DNA of 5,406 bases from contig JAEWSL010000050.1 of assembly GCA_023398295.1 (NCBI GenBank), forward strand, positions 1 to 5,406, given 5' to 3'. The notes under the pieces are model-generated. The model saw nothing but the letters and a program-made list of their open reading frames with translations. It was not told where the DNA came from and did no database searches. Both the position numbers and the translations under genes were made by a program. Of the stretch, positions 1 to 5,097 are shown one piece after another (within the stretch, counting starts at the first letter, position 1; each line of letters starts with the position of its first letter). Source of the stretch: Elusimicrobiota bacterium. GTDB taxonomy: Bacteria; Elusimicrobiota; Elusimicrobia; Elusimicrobiales; Elusimicrobiaceae.

Positions 1-64
1 TATAAATAAAATGCCGTCTTTGCGCGAGGTGAGCGTAGCGAACACTCGGAAGCAATCTTCCATT

Positions 65-80
65 ATGTAGTAATGTAGTA
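65..80. repeat. Tandem 8-mer duplication inside the inverted-repeat loop
   Basis: ATGTAGTA occurs twice in direct succession (65-72 and 73-80), just inside the left arm. It is probably a replication-slippage duplication. No function is evident. Confidence 0.6.
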
Positions 81-111
81 AATCGGAAAGTTAATATAAA
101 ACTTAAAGACA

Positions 112-125
112 ACGGCAAACGGCAA
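112..125. repeat. Tandem 7-mer duplication inside the inverted-repeat loop
   Basis: ACGGCAA occurs twice in direct succession (112-118 and 119-125), near the right arm. The same ACGGCA core recurs at 318, 329 and 339 and, inverted, at 371-376, so the word is shared by the whole non-coding stretch before the first pilin. Confidence 0.55.
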
Positions 126-200
126 CAAAAGAATTGAAGATTGCTTCCGAGCGCTCCTCACAAAACAACCGTTCGTCGCCTCGCGCAAAGACGGCGCTTT

Positions 201-378
201 AATTAACAACGAAAAACTATTATCCAGAAAGAACCTTGTTTTTTAGTTATGCGCTTAGGCGCACGCTCAGCAAATAAGCTAATACTTGCAAATTCCAAGC
301 TTCGCTTTTCCAGTTAAACGGCAGATGAACGGCAGATTACGGCATATTCTTTTGCTTCCGCCGCATAATTTGCCGTCA
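201..378. other. Non-coding stretch with ACGGCA direct repeats and a weak compound hairpin
   Basis: No reading frame here has a credible ribosome-binding site or protein character on either strand. ACGGCAGAT is repeated at 318-326 and 329-337, and ACGGCAT follows at 339-345, about one helical turn apart. The copy at 329-339 can pair with 366-376 (10 of 11 positions), with an inner CGGC/GCCG stem at 340-343 and 360-363. There is no U-tract behind it, so it is not a terminator for an upstream gene. A small stem, TGCGC/GCGCA, lies at about 249-262. The stretch may be upstream regulatory DNA for the pilin gene or simply a spacer. Confidence 0.35.
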
Positions 379-407
379 ACGTCTGAAAAACAGGCCTAAA
401 AAGACGT
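379..407. promoter_or_regulatory. Inverted repeat upstream of the pilin promoter, possible operator
   Basis: ACGTCT (379-384) and its reverse complement AGACGT (402-407) are separated by 17 nt. The right arm ends 12 nt before the -35 box at 420. The position suits an activator site. Six-base arms can arise by chance, and no known regulator site is recognised. Confidence 0.2.
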
Positions 408-419
408 GAAGAAATGGGA

Positions 420-448
420 TTGACTAAGCATACCTTTTGTGATACAAT
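420..448 (+). promoter_or_regulatory. Sigma70-type promoter of the first pilin gene
   Basis: The -35 box TTGACT (420-425) and -10 box TACAAT (443-448) are separated by exactly 17 nt, each one base from the consensus. The predicted start of transcription is near 455, giving a leader of about 28 nt. The promoter lies inside the longer open frame that begins at 414, which argues strongly for translation starting at 483 instead. Confidence 0.8.
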
Positions 449-455
449 ATTTCTA

Positions 456-476
456 TCCGCACTTTGCGGAAAGGAG
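456..476 (+). promoter_or_regulatory. 5'-terminal mRNA stem-loop abutting the pilin ribosome-binding site
   Basis: TCCGCA (456-461) and TGCGGA (465-470) form a perfect 6-bp stem with a 3-nt loop. The Shine-Dalgarno sequence AAGGAG (471-476) follows at once, 6 nt before the ATG at 483. Because transcription should start near 455, the stem would sit at the very 5' end of the message. 5'-terminal stems of this kind are known to stabilise mRNAs in other bacteria (ompA is the usual example). That role here is inferred. Confidence 0.55.
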
Positions 477-482
477 AAAACG

Positions 483-914
483 ATGAAAAATAATAAGAAA
501 GGTTTCACCCTTATCGAACTGTTGGTTGTAGTTCTGATTATCGGTATTTTGGCGGCTATTGCGTTGCCTCAATACTTCAAAGCAGTTGAAAAATCAAAAG
601 CTTCAGAAGCTCTTTCAATCCTCGGCACCATTGCCGCTGCAAATGAAAGATATCGCTTAGCTAACTCCGCTCAAGAATTTACTACGAGCTTCGCGGACCT
701 TGACATTGAGTTCATGGATAAAGCCGGTACCAAAGTTGGTGACTCAGCTTCTTTTAACACGAAGAACTTCACCATTACTTTAAGCGGCATTGTTTCCGGT
801 GCAGGGGTAGTCGCTTTAAGAACGGGCGGCGCCTATAGCATCACCAGAGGTTATGGTAGCAACATAGTCAGCTGTTCCGGCGGTACAGGCTTCTGCGCTT
901 CACTGGGCTTATAA
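483..914 (+). CDS. Type IV pilin-like protein (prepilin with class III signal peptide), 143 aa
   Basis: This is a structural subunit of a type IV pilus, or a pseudopilin of a type II secretion system; it would be inserted in the inner membrane and then polymerised. The start at 483 gives a short positive leader, MKNNKKG, followed by the prepilin-peptidase site G7/F8. The mature N-terminus FTLIE carries the conserved Glu5, Gly14 and Pro22. A hydrophobic alpha-helix spans about residues 8-30 and continues as the amphipathic stalk to about residue 57. The C-terminal globular part is rich in Gly, Ser and Thr. It ends with Cys131 and Cys138, which could form a small disulfide loop six residues wide close to the C-terminus. 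The gene has its own promoter and terminator and appears monocistronic. No assembly ATPase, platform protein or peptidase is nearby. Whether it is a major pilin, minor pilin or pseudopilin cannot be told. The family call is firm; the specific role is open. Confidence 0.93.
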   Translation: MKNNKKGFTLIELLVVVLIIGILAAIALPQYFKAVEKSKASEALSILGTIAAANERYRLANSAQEFTTSFADLDIEFMDKAGTKVGDSASFNTKNFTITLSGIVSGAGVVALRTGGAYSITRGYGSNIVSCSGGTGFCASLGL

Positions 915-938
915 TAGAGAAGTTTAGTTCTTAAAAAC

Positions 939-972
939 AAAACCCGCGGTCCGTAAGGACGGCGGGTTTTTT
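939..972 (+). terminator. Rho-independent terminator of the first pilin gene
   Basis: AAAACCCGC (939-947) pairs with GCGGGTTTT (962-970) and GTCC (949-952) with GGAC (957-960). The two stems are separated by a single G:G mismatch (948/961), and the loop is GTAA. A run of six T (967-972) ends the structure. It lies 24 nt after the stop codon. The A-rich left side could also stop transcription from the other strand. Confidence 0.9.
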
Positions 973-1017
973 ATTTGCCAGAAATATACTCCCGGCGCAG
1001 CTTTCTTAAAAAAGGGA

Positions 1018-1044
1018 AAGGCTGCCTAGGGGTAAGGCAGCCTT
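1018..1044. other. Strong intergenic stem-loop of unknown role
   Basis: Ten perfect base pairs (1018-1027 with 1035-1044; AAGGCTGCCT and AGGCAGCCTT) enclose a 7-nt loop. On the + strand no U-tract follows directly; the T8 run is at 1063-1070, about 18 nt away, so it is not a classic terminator in that direction. On the - strand the stem is followed by TCCC and then six T, which would make a moderate terminator for an unseen antisense transcript. On the + strand it is followed at once by a GGAGGG ribosome-binding sequence. I recognise no riboswitch or known RNA family in it. Confidence 0.5.
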
Positions 1045-1056
1045 GGAGGGTAAACG

Positions 1057-1137
1057 ATGTTGTTTTTTTTAATCGGGGAACACAAACCCCGCAAAACGAT
1101 AAGTACTTCTTTGCTACATAAATACTCTATAACTTAA
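1057..1137 (+). CDS. Possible 26-aa small ORF behind a strong ribosome-binding site (doubtful)
   Basis: The ATG at 1057 follows GGAGGG (1045-1050) by 6 nt, the same spacing as at the first pilin gene, and the frame runs to TAA at 1135-1137. The start is hydrophobic (MLFFLIGE), followed by a basic, Ser/Thr-containing tail; it matches no family I know. A T8 run lies in codons 3-5, and a CGGGG/CCCCG hairpin (1074-1078, 1087-1091) lies within the frame. No good promoter is seen directly upstream, and the promoter assigned to the next gene lies further downstream. It may be a real small protein, the start of a decayed gene, or chance. The ribosome-binding site and its spacing are the only positive evidence. 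Confidence 0.15.
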   Translation: MLFFLIGEHKPRKTISTSLLHKYSIT

Positions 1138-1162
1138 CGCGGATATCCCGCTAGAGTCTTAA

Positions 1163-1231
1163 GGCCCATCTTCCGGCGGAATTTAGGCCCACATATTTTT
1201 GCCCTAAAGTCCCATATATTTTTGTGCTCGG
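1163..1231. repeat. Three 23-nt periodic units upstream of the oxidoreductase promoter
   Basis: Units start at 1163, 1186 and 1209, each opening with GGCCCA or GTCCCA, so the CCCA words fall exactly 23 nt apart (1165, 1188, 1211). Units 2 and 3 agree at 16 of 23 positions, including ATATTTTTG; unit 1 shares only the first six bases. Spacing of about two helical turns upstream of a promoter would suit repeated binding of a regulator on one DNA face. There are too few units, with no constant repeat/variable spacer structure, for a CRISPR array. Degenerate tandem duplication without function is equally possible. Confidence 0.35.
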
Positions 1232-1256
1232 GCGTAATTTTGGCCCGGCCGGCGGG

Positions 1257-1285
1257 TTGTTATATGGCGCGTAAATTTATACAAT
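1257..1285 (+). promoter_or_regulatory. Sigma70-type promoter of the oxidoreductase gene
   Basis: The -35 box TTGTTA (1257-1262, 4 of 6 consensus) and -10 box TACAAT (1280-1285, 5 of 6) are separated by 17 nt. The -10 box is identical to that of the first pilin. Transcription would start near 1292, leaving a leader of about 68 nt. The GC palindrome CCGGCCGG (1245-1252) ends 4 nt before the -35 box and could be a regulator site or part of a weak upstream hairpin. Confidence 0.65.
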
Positions 1286-1305
1286 ATAAAAGTAAGCAGT
1301 TTTGT

Positions 1306-1353
1306 CCTTTGCGCGCACGCGCAAGGCCGCTATTAATAATAAGTTCTAAGGAG
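1306..1353 (+). promoter_or_regulatory. Leader hairpin and ribosome-binding site of the oxidoreductase gene
   Basis: TTGCGC (1309-1314) and GCGCAA (1319-1324) form a stem with loop GCAC, flanked by CC/GG (1306-1307, 1325-1326) with a one-base bulge. It is followed by an AT-rich, presumably unstructured stretch and the Shine-Dalgarno sequence AAGGAG (1348-1353), 6 nt before the ATG at 1360. The ribosome-binding site lies outside the stem and should be accessible. Confidence 0.5.
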
Positions 1354-1359
1354 AATTAA

Positions 1360-4300
1360 ATGTCAAAGAAATTAACAGCTATGGACGGCAATACAGCCGT
1401 AGCCCACGTTGCGCACGCCACAAACGAGGTTATCGCCATCTATCCTATAACCCCCTCTTCCACCATGGGCGAGATCTGTGACGCCAAAAGCGCCAAGGGA
1501 GAAACAAATATTTGGGGCAATGTGCCTTTAGTTTACGAAATGCAGTCCGAAGGCGGCGCCTCGGGCGCGGCGCACGGCGCGCTGTCGGCCGGCGCTTTAA
1601 CCACTACTTTTACGGCTTCTCAGGGTTTGCTGCTGATGATACCCAATATGTTCAAAATAGCAGGCGAACTTACGCCCACCGTTTTCCACGTTTCGGCGCG
1701 CGCCATAGCTACGCACGCCTTATCTATTTTCGGCGACCACAGCGACGTTATGGCCGTACGCCAGACGGGTTGGGCTATGCTTGCCAGCGCAAACGCGCAG
1801 GAAGCTATGGACTTTGCTTTAATCTCGCAGGCCGCCGCGCTTGAAGCGCGCGTGCCTTTCCTGCATTTCTTTGACGGTTTTAGGACCTCTCACGAACTTA
1901 ATATGGTTGATGTTATCGCCAAAGAGCAGATGAAAGAATTTATTGACGATAAGCTTGTAAGCGCGCACCGTCTTAACGCCATGAACCCCGAACACCCTAC
2001 AGTACGCGGCACGGCGCAAAATCCCGACGTTTATTTTCAGGGCAGGGAAGCCGTAAACAAGTATTATGAAGCGACGCCGAAAATAGTCAAGAAATACATG
2101 GACAAATTTGCCTCCGTCTTCGGCAGAAAATACGATTTATTTGAATACAGCGGCGCGCCTGACGCCGAGCGCGTTGCCGTCATTATGGCAAGCGGCGCAG
2201 ACGTTGTGCAGAATTATATAGAATGCTCGGAAGGCGAAAAAGCGGGAGTACTTAAAGTAAAATTATTCCGCCCTTTCAGCGCGCAGGATTTTATAAACGC
2301 TTTTCCCGCTACGGTCAAAAAAATAGCTGTTTTTGACAGGACCAAAGAGCCCGGCTCTTTGGGAGAGCCTTTGTTCCAGGACGTTTGCAGCGCTTTTCTT
2401 ACCAAAGAAGGCAAGGCAAAATTCCCGCAGACGCCGCTTATTATCGGCGGCAGGTACGGCATAGGCTCAAAGGAATTTACGCCAGCTATGGTAAAGGCGG
2501 CTTTTGACAATCTTAACGCAAAAGAGCCCGTTACAAGTTTTATCGTAGGCATTACCGATGATTTGGGCGGCAAATCCCTTCCCACGCCTGTTTATTGCGC
2601 GCAAAGCGACGCCAATACTTTTAACGCTATGTTTTACGGTTTAGGTTCCGACGGTACGGTCGGCGCTAATAAGAACACGATGAAAATCATCAGCGAGCAT
2701 ACCGATAATTACGCTCAGGGCTACTTTGTTTACGACTCCAAGAAATCGGGCTCTATGACGACTTCGCATATACGTTTCGGCAAGCAGTATATCCGCAGCC
2801 CCTATCTTATTGAGCAAGCCGATTTTATAGGCTGCCATTTATTTTCTTTCCTTGAGAGATATGATATTTTAGGCAAAGCCAAAGACGGCGCTTCCTTCCT
2901 CTTAAACGCGCCTTACTCCAAGGAAGAGGTTTGGAATAAACTGCCAAAAGAAGTGCAAAAGCAAGTTATAGATAAAAAACTTAAATTCTACACCATAGAC
3001 GCCTCCCATATCGCCCTTAAGACGGGCATGGGCTCGCGCACTAATACGATAATGCAGACGGCCTTCTTCGGTATTTGCGACGTTATTGAAAAGACGGTGG
3101 CCATAGAGGCCATTAAAGCTGCTATCAAAAAGACTTATATGAAAAAGGGCGAAGAGGTGGTAAAGAAAAATTATTCCGCCGTTGACGCCGCTTTGGAAGG
3201 CCTCTATGAGGTTAAATATCCGCATGAAGTAACTTCCAAAATATCAATGCATGCCCCCGTGCCGCAAAGCGCGCCTGATTTTGTAAAGAACGTTTTGGGC
3301 AAAATGATTGAATATAAGGGCGACGAACTGCCTACTTCGGCTATGCCCGCAGGCGGCGTATTTCCTTCCGGCACAACTCAGTATGAAAAGCGCAATATCG
3401 CCATACAGTGCCCCTCTTGGGATCCTCAGACCTGTATACAGTGCGGCATTTGCTCTTTAGTCTGTCCGCACGCGGCCATAAGAATTAAAGCTTATAAGGA
3501 AGAAGCGCTTAAAGACGCGCCTAAAACATTTAAGTCAACCGACGGCAAAGCCGATTTGGCCGGCCTTAAATTTACCGTACAGGTGGCTGTTGAGGACTGC
3601 ACGGGCTGCGGCGCGTGCATTATGAACTGCCCCGCTAAAAATAAAAACGACGCCTCTAAAAAAGCTATCAATATGACGGAACAGGCCCCCATAAGAAATC
3701 AGGAAAGAGATAATTTTAATTTCTTCCTAAACATTAAATCCGCCGACGTTAAGACTAAGAAAGACAGCGTAAAAGGCTCCCAGCTGCAAAAGCCTTTGTT
3801 TGAGTTCTCGGGCGCGTGCGCGGGCTGCGGCGAAACGCCTTATGTAAAGCTGCTTACTCAGCTTCACGGCGATCATATAGCCGTCGCAAACGCGACGGGC
3901 TGTTCCTCCATTTACGGCGGCAACCTGCCCACCACGCCTTATTGCAAGCGCGAAGACGGCAAAGGGCCGGCGTGGTCAAATTCCCTCTTTGAAGATAATG
4001 CGGAGTTTGGCCTTGGCATACGCCTTGCCTACGACCAGCTTTATAGCGACGCTTGCGCTTTGGCTAAAGAGCTTGCCTCTTCCGCCTTTAAGGCGCAGGA
4101 AGGTCTTATAGGCGAAATTTTAAGCGCGCCCCAAAACACCACGGCCGAAATTGACGCGGTGCGCGCTAAAGTCGTCCAGCTAAAAGAAATTCTAAAGACT
4201 GTTAAAGGCTGCGAGCGTATGCTTGCTTTGGCAGATTATTTGGTCAAGAAATCAGTATGGATACTCGGCGGCGACGGCTGGGCCTACGATATCGGTTACG

Positions 4301-4953
4301 GCGGGCTTGACCATGTTCTGGCCAGCGGCAAAAAAATAAAGATTATGGTTATGGATACTGAAGTTTATTCCAACACCGGCGGACAGATGTCAAAAGCCAC
4401 GCCTATGGGCGCGGTAGCCTTATTTGCCGCGGGCGGCAAACAAATGCCTAAGAAAGACTTGGGCATGATAGCTATGACTTACGGCAATATCTATGTGGCG
4501 CAGGTCAGCCTGGGCGCGAATATGAACCAGGCGGTGCAGGCCCTGGCCGAAGCCGAGGCCTACGACGGCCCCGCTTTGGTAATCTGCTACTCGCACTGCA
4601 TTGCGCACGGCATTGATATGAGCAAAGGCCTCCTTGAAGCCAAAAAGGCCGTCCAGAGCGGCCGGTGGATACTCTATCGCTTCAACCCTGCGCTTAAAGA
4701 AAAAGGCTTAAACCCGCTTAAAGTTGACAGCGGCGAGCCTACGATAAGCCTTGAGGAGTTTATGTCCGGCGAGAACCGCTTTAAGAGTTTGATGAAGACT
4801 AATCCCGAGAAAGCTTCGGCCTTAATCAAACTTGCCGAGCAGGAATATAAATGGCGCAGAAGCGTCTATAAACAGCTTTCGCAGATGTCCTGCGACGTAG
4901 GCCCCGTTACGTCCGAGGAAGAAAAGAAAACCTTGGACGAAGTCAAAGCCTAG
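1360..4953 (+). CDS. nifJ: Pyruvate:ferredoxin (flavodoxin) oxidoreductase, homodimeric type, 1197 aa
   Basis: This cytoplasmic, oxygen-sensitive enzyme converts pyruvate and CoA to acetyl-CoA and CO2, reducing ferredoxin or flavodoxin; it is the central step of anaerobic pyruvate fermentation. All fused domains are present in the usual order. The N-terminal pyruvate/TPP domain carries YPITPSS with Thr31, plus Glu64 and Arg114, at the same numbers as the Desulfovibrio africanus active site, which also supports the start. A transketolase C-terminal-like domain follows, then the gamma domain (GSDGTVGANKN at about 429-439) and the EKR domain (motif 676-678). A two-cluster ferredoxin domain has Cys692/695/698/702 and Cys747/750/753/757. 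The C-terminal TPP domain has Cys820, 823, 848 and 1080 for the proximal 4Fe-4S cluster, GDGWAYDIGYGG at 971-982, and Asp972, Thr1000 and Asn1005 for Mg-TPP. The length is normal for the family. The protein ends short of the protective C-terminal extension of the 1232-residue D. africanus enzyme. The gene is monocistronic with its own promoter and terminator. Related 2-oxoacid oxidoreductases are split into subunits, so this fused form points to pyruvate. Confidence 0.98.
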   Translation: MSKKLTAMDGNTAVAHVAHATNEVIAIYPITPSSTMGEICDAKSAKGETNIWGNVPLVYEMQSEGGASGAAHGALSAGALTTTFTASQGLLLMIPNMFKIAGELTPTVFHVSARAIATHALSIFGDHSDVMAVRQTGWAMLASANAQEAMDFALISQAAALEARVPFLHFFDGFRTSHELNMVDVIAKEQMKEFIDDKLVSAHRLNAMNPEHPTVRGTAQNPDVYFQGREAVNKYYEATPKIVKKYMDKFASVFGRKYDLFEYSGAPDAERVAVIMASGADVVQNYIECSEGEKAGVLKVKLFRPFSAQDFINAFPATVKKIAVFDRTKEPGSLGEPLFQDVCSAFLTKEGKAKFPQTPLIIGGRYGIGSKEFTPAMVKAAFDNLNAKEPVTSFIVGITDDLGGKSLPTPVYCAQSDANTFNAMFYGLGSDGTVGANKNTMKIISEHTDNYAQGYFVYDSKKSGSMTTSHIRFGKQYIRSPYLIEQADFIGCHLFSFLERYDILGKAKDGASFLLNAPYSKEEVWNKLPKEVQKQVIDKKLKFYTIDASHIALKTGMGSRTNTIMQTAFFGICDVIEKTVAIEAIKAAIKKTYMKKGEEVVKKNYSAVDAALEGLYEVKYPHEVTSKISMHAPVPQSAPDFVKNVLGKMIEYKGDELPTSAMPAGGVFPSGTTQYEKRNIAIQCPSWDPQTCIQCGICSLVCPHAAIRIKAYKEEALKDAPKTFKSTDGKADLAGLKFTVQVAVEDCTGCGACIMNCPAKNKNDASKKAINMTEQAPIRNQERDNFNFFLNIKSADVKTKKDSVKGSQLQKPLFEFSGACAGCGETPYVKLLTQLHGDHIAVANATGCSSIYGGNLPTTPYCKREDGKGPAWSNSLFEDNAEFGLGIRLAYDQLYSDACALAKELASSAFKAQEGLIGEILSAPQNTTAEIDAVRAKVVQLKEILKTVKGCERMLALADYLVKKSVWILGGDGWAYDIGYGGLDHVLASGKKIKIMVMDTEVYSNTGGQMSKATPMGAVALFAAGGKQMPKKDLGMIAMTYGNIYVAQVSLGANMNQAVQALAEAEAYDGPALVICYSHCIAHGIDMSKGLLEAKKAVQSGRWILYRFNPALKEKGLNPLKVDSGEPTISLEEFMSGENRFKSLMKTNPEKASALIKLAEQEYKWRRSVYKQLSQMSCDVGPVTSEEEKKTLDEVKA

Positions 4954-4975
4954 AAAAGCTGTTTAAGTGCAAATT

Positions 4976-5013
4976 AAAAAGCGGCGCGTTTCCAAAGAAA
5001 CGCGCCGCTTTTT
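4976..5013 (+). terminator. Strong rho-independent terminator of the oxidoreductase gene
   Basis: GCGGCGCGTTTC (4981-4992) is perfectly complementary to GAAACGCGCCGC (4997-5008) around the loop CAAA. Flanking A5 (4976-4980) and T5 (5009-5013) extend the stem to 17 bp. It starts 23 nt after the stop codon. The A/T symmetry means it could work in both directions. It separates the oxidoreductase from the pilin gene downstream. Confidence 0.95.
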
Positions 5014-5062
5014 CTTTAGTGCGTCCGCGGCGAAAGTTGCCTCTGTTTTTTACGCGGTTTTT

Positions 5063-5092
5063 TGCTAGAATATCAAATAAGAGGTACGGAGG
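5063..5092 (+). promoter_or_regulatory. Extended -10 promoter and ribosome-binding site of the second pilin gene
   Basis: TGCTAGAAT (5063-5071) combines the TGn extension with the -10 box TAGAAT (5066-5071). No good -35 box is present at 17 nt (CTGTTT at 5043-5048), as is common for extended -10 promoters. TTGCCT at 5037-5042 is too far away, with a 23-nt spacer. Transcription should start near 5078, leaving a leader of only about 20 nt. The Shine-Dalgarno sequence GGAGG (5088-5092) lies 5 nt before the ATG at 5098. Confidence 0.55.
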
Positions 5093-5097
5093 TTTTT

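Larger units (their letters stand above)
8..200. repeat. Long imperfect inverted repeat, MITE-like or cruciform-forming element
   Basis: Two arm segments match perfectly in inverted orientation. The outer segment at 13-29 (17 nt, GCCGTCTTTGCGCGAGG) pairs with 179-195. The inner segment at 45-60 (16 nt, CTCGGAAGCAATCTTC) pairs with 136-151. The stretches between them differ in length (15 nt on the left, 27 nt on the right) and are only partly alike, so the repeat is old or mosaic. An A-run at 8-10 pairs with the T-run at 198-200. The loop (61-135) is AT-rich and holds no gene. No transposase and no clear target-site duplication are visible. It could be a non-autonomous mobile element, a folded intergenic repeat family, or an invertible segment; the sequence alone does not decide. 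Confidence 0.75.

Noticed and set aside
8..200. Complete insertion sequence
   Set aside because: There is no transposase reading frame between or near the inverted arms; at most it is a non-autonomous element.
414..482. Upstream ATG at 414 as the start of the first pilin gene
   Set aside because: The segment overlaps the promoter and the mRNA leader, has no ribosome-binding site, and would put 23 extra residues before a perfect class III prepilin leader that starts at 483 behind AAGGAG.
314..508. Minus-strand 64-codon ORF overlapping the pilin start
   Set aside because: It lies across the pilin promoter and leader, has no ribosome-binding site or recognisable protein character, and is best read as a chance open frame.
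1018..1070. Hairpin plus T8 run as a second + strand terminator
   Set aside because: The T-run starts 18 nt after the stem, too far for intrinsic termination, and the pilin transcript already ends at a good terminator at 939-972.
1163..1231. CRISPR array
   Set aside because: There are only three degenerate 23-nt units, with no constant repeat alternating with variable spacers and no cas genes in the window.
1257..1284. Rex-type redox operator (TTGT...ACAA) over the oxidoreductase promoter
   Set aside because: The half-sites span 28 nt, longer than the usual 18-20 nt Rex site, and the arms do not match TTGTGA/TCACAA; they are explained by the -35 and -10 boxes.
973..1359. Riboswitch (TPP, c-di-GMP or similar) ahead of the oxidoreductase gene
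   Set aside because: No conserved aptamer core that I know could be found, and the leader from the predicted promoter is only about 68 nt with one small hairpin.
1512..1844. Plus-strand 110-codon ORF in another frame of the oxidoreductase gene
   Set aside because: The Arg/Ala/Gly-rich composition is typical of an out-of-frame reading of a GC-biased gene. The conserved active-site residues of the oxidoreductase are in the main frame here.
2214..2585. Minus-strand 123-codon ORF and shorter antisense ORFs within the oxidoreductase gene
   Set aside because: They are fully antisense to a highly conserved enzyme, with no promoter, ribosome-binding site or family resemblance.
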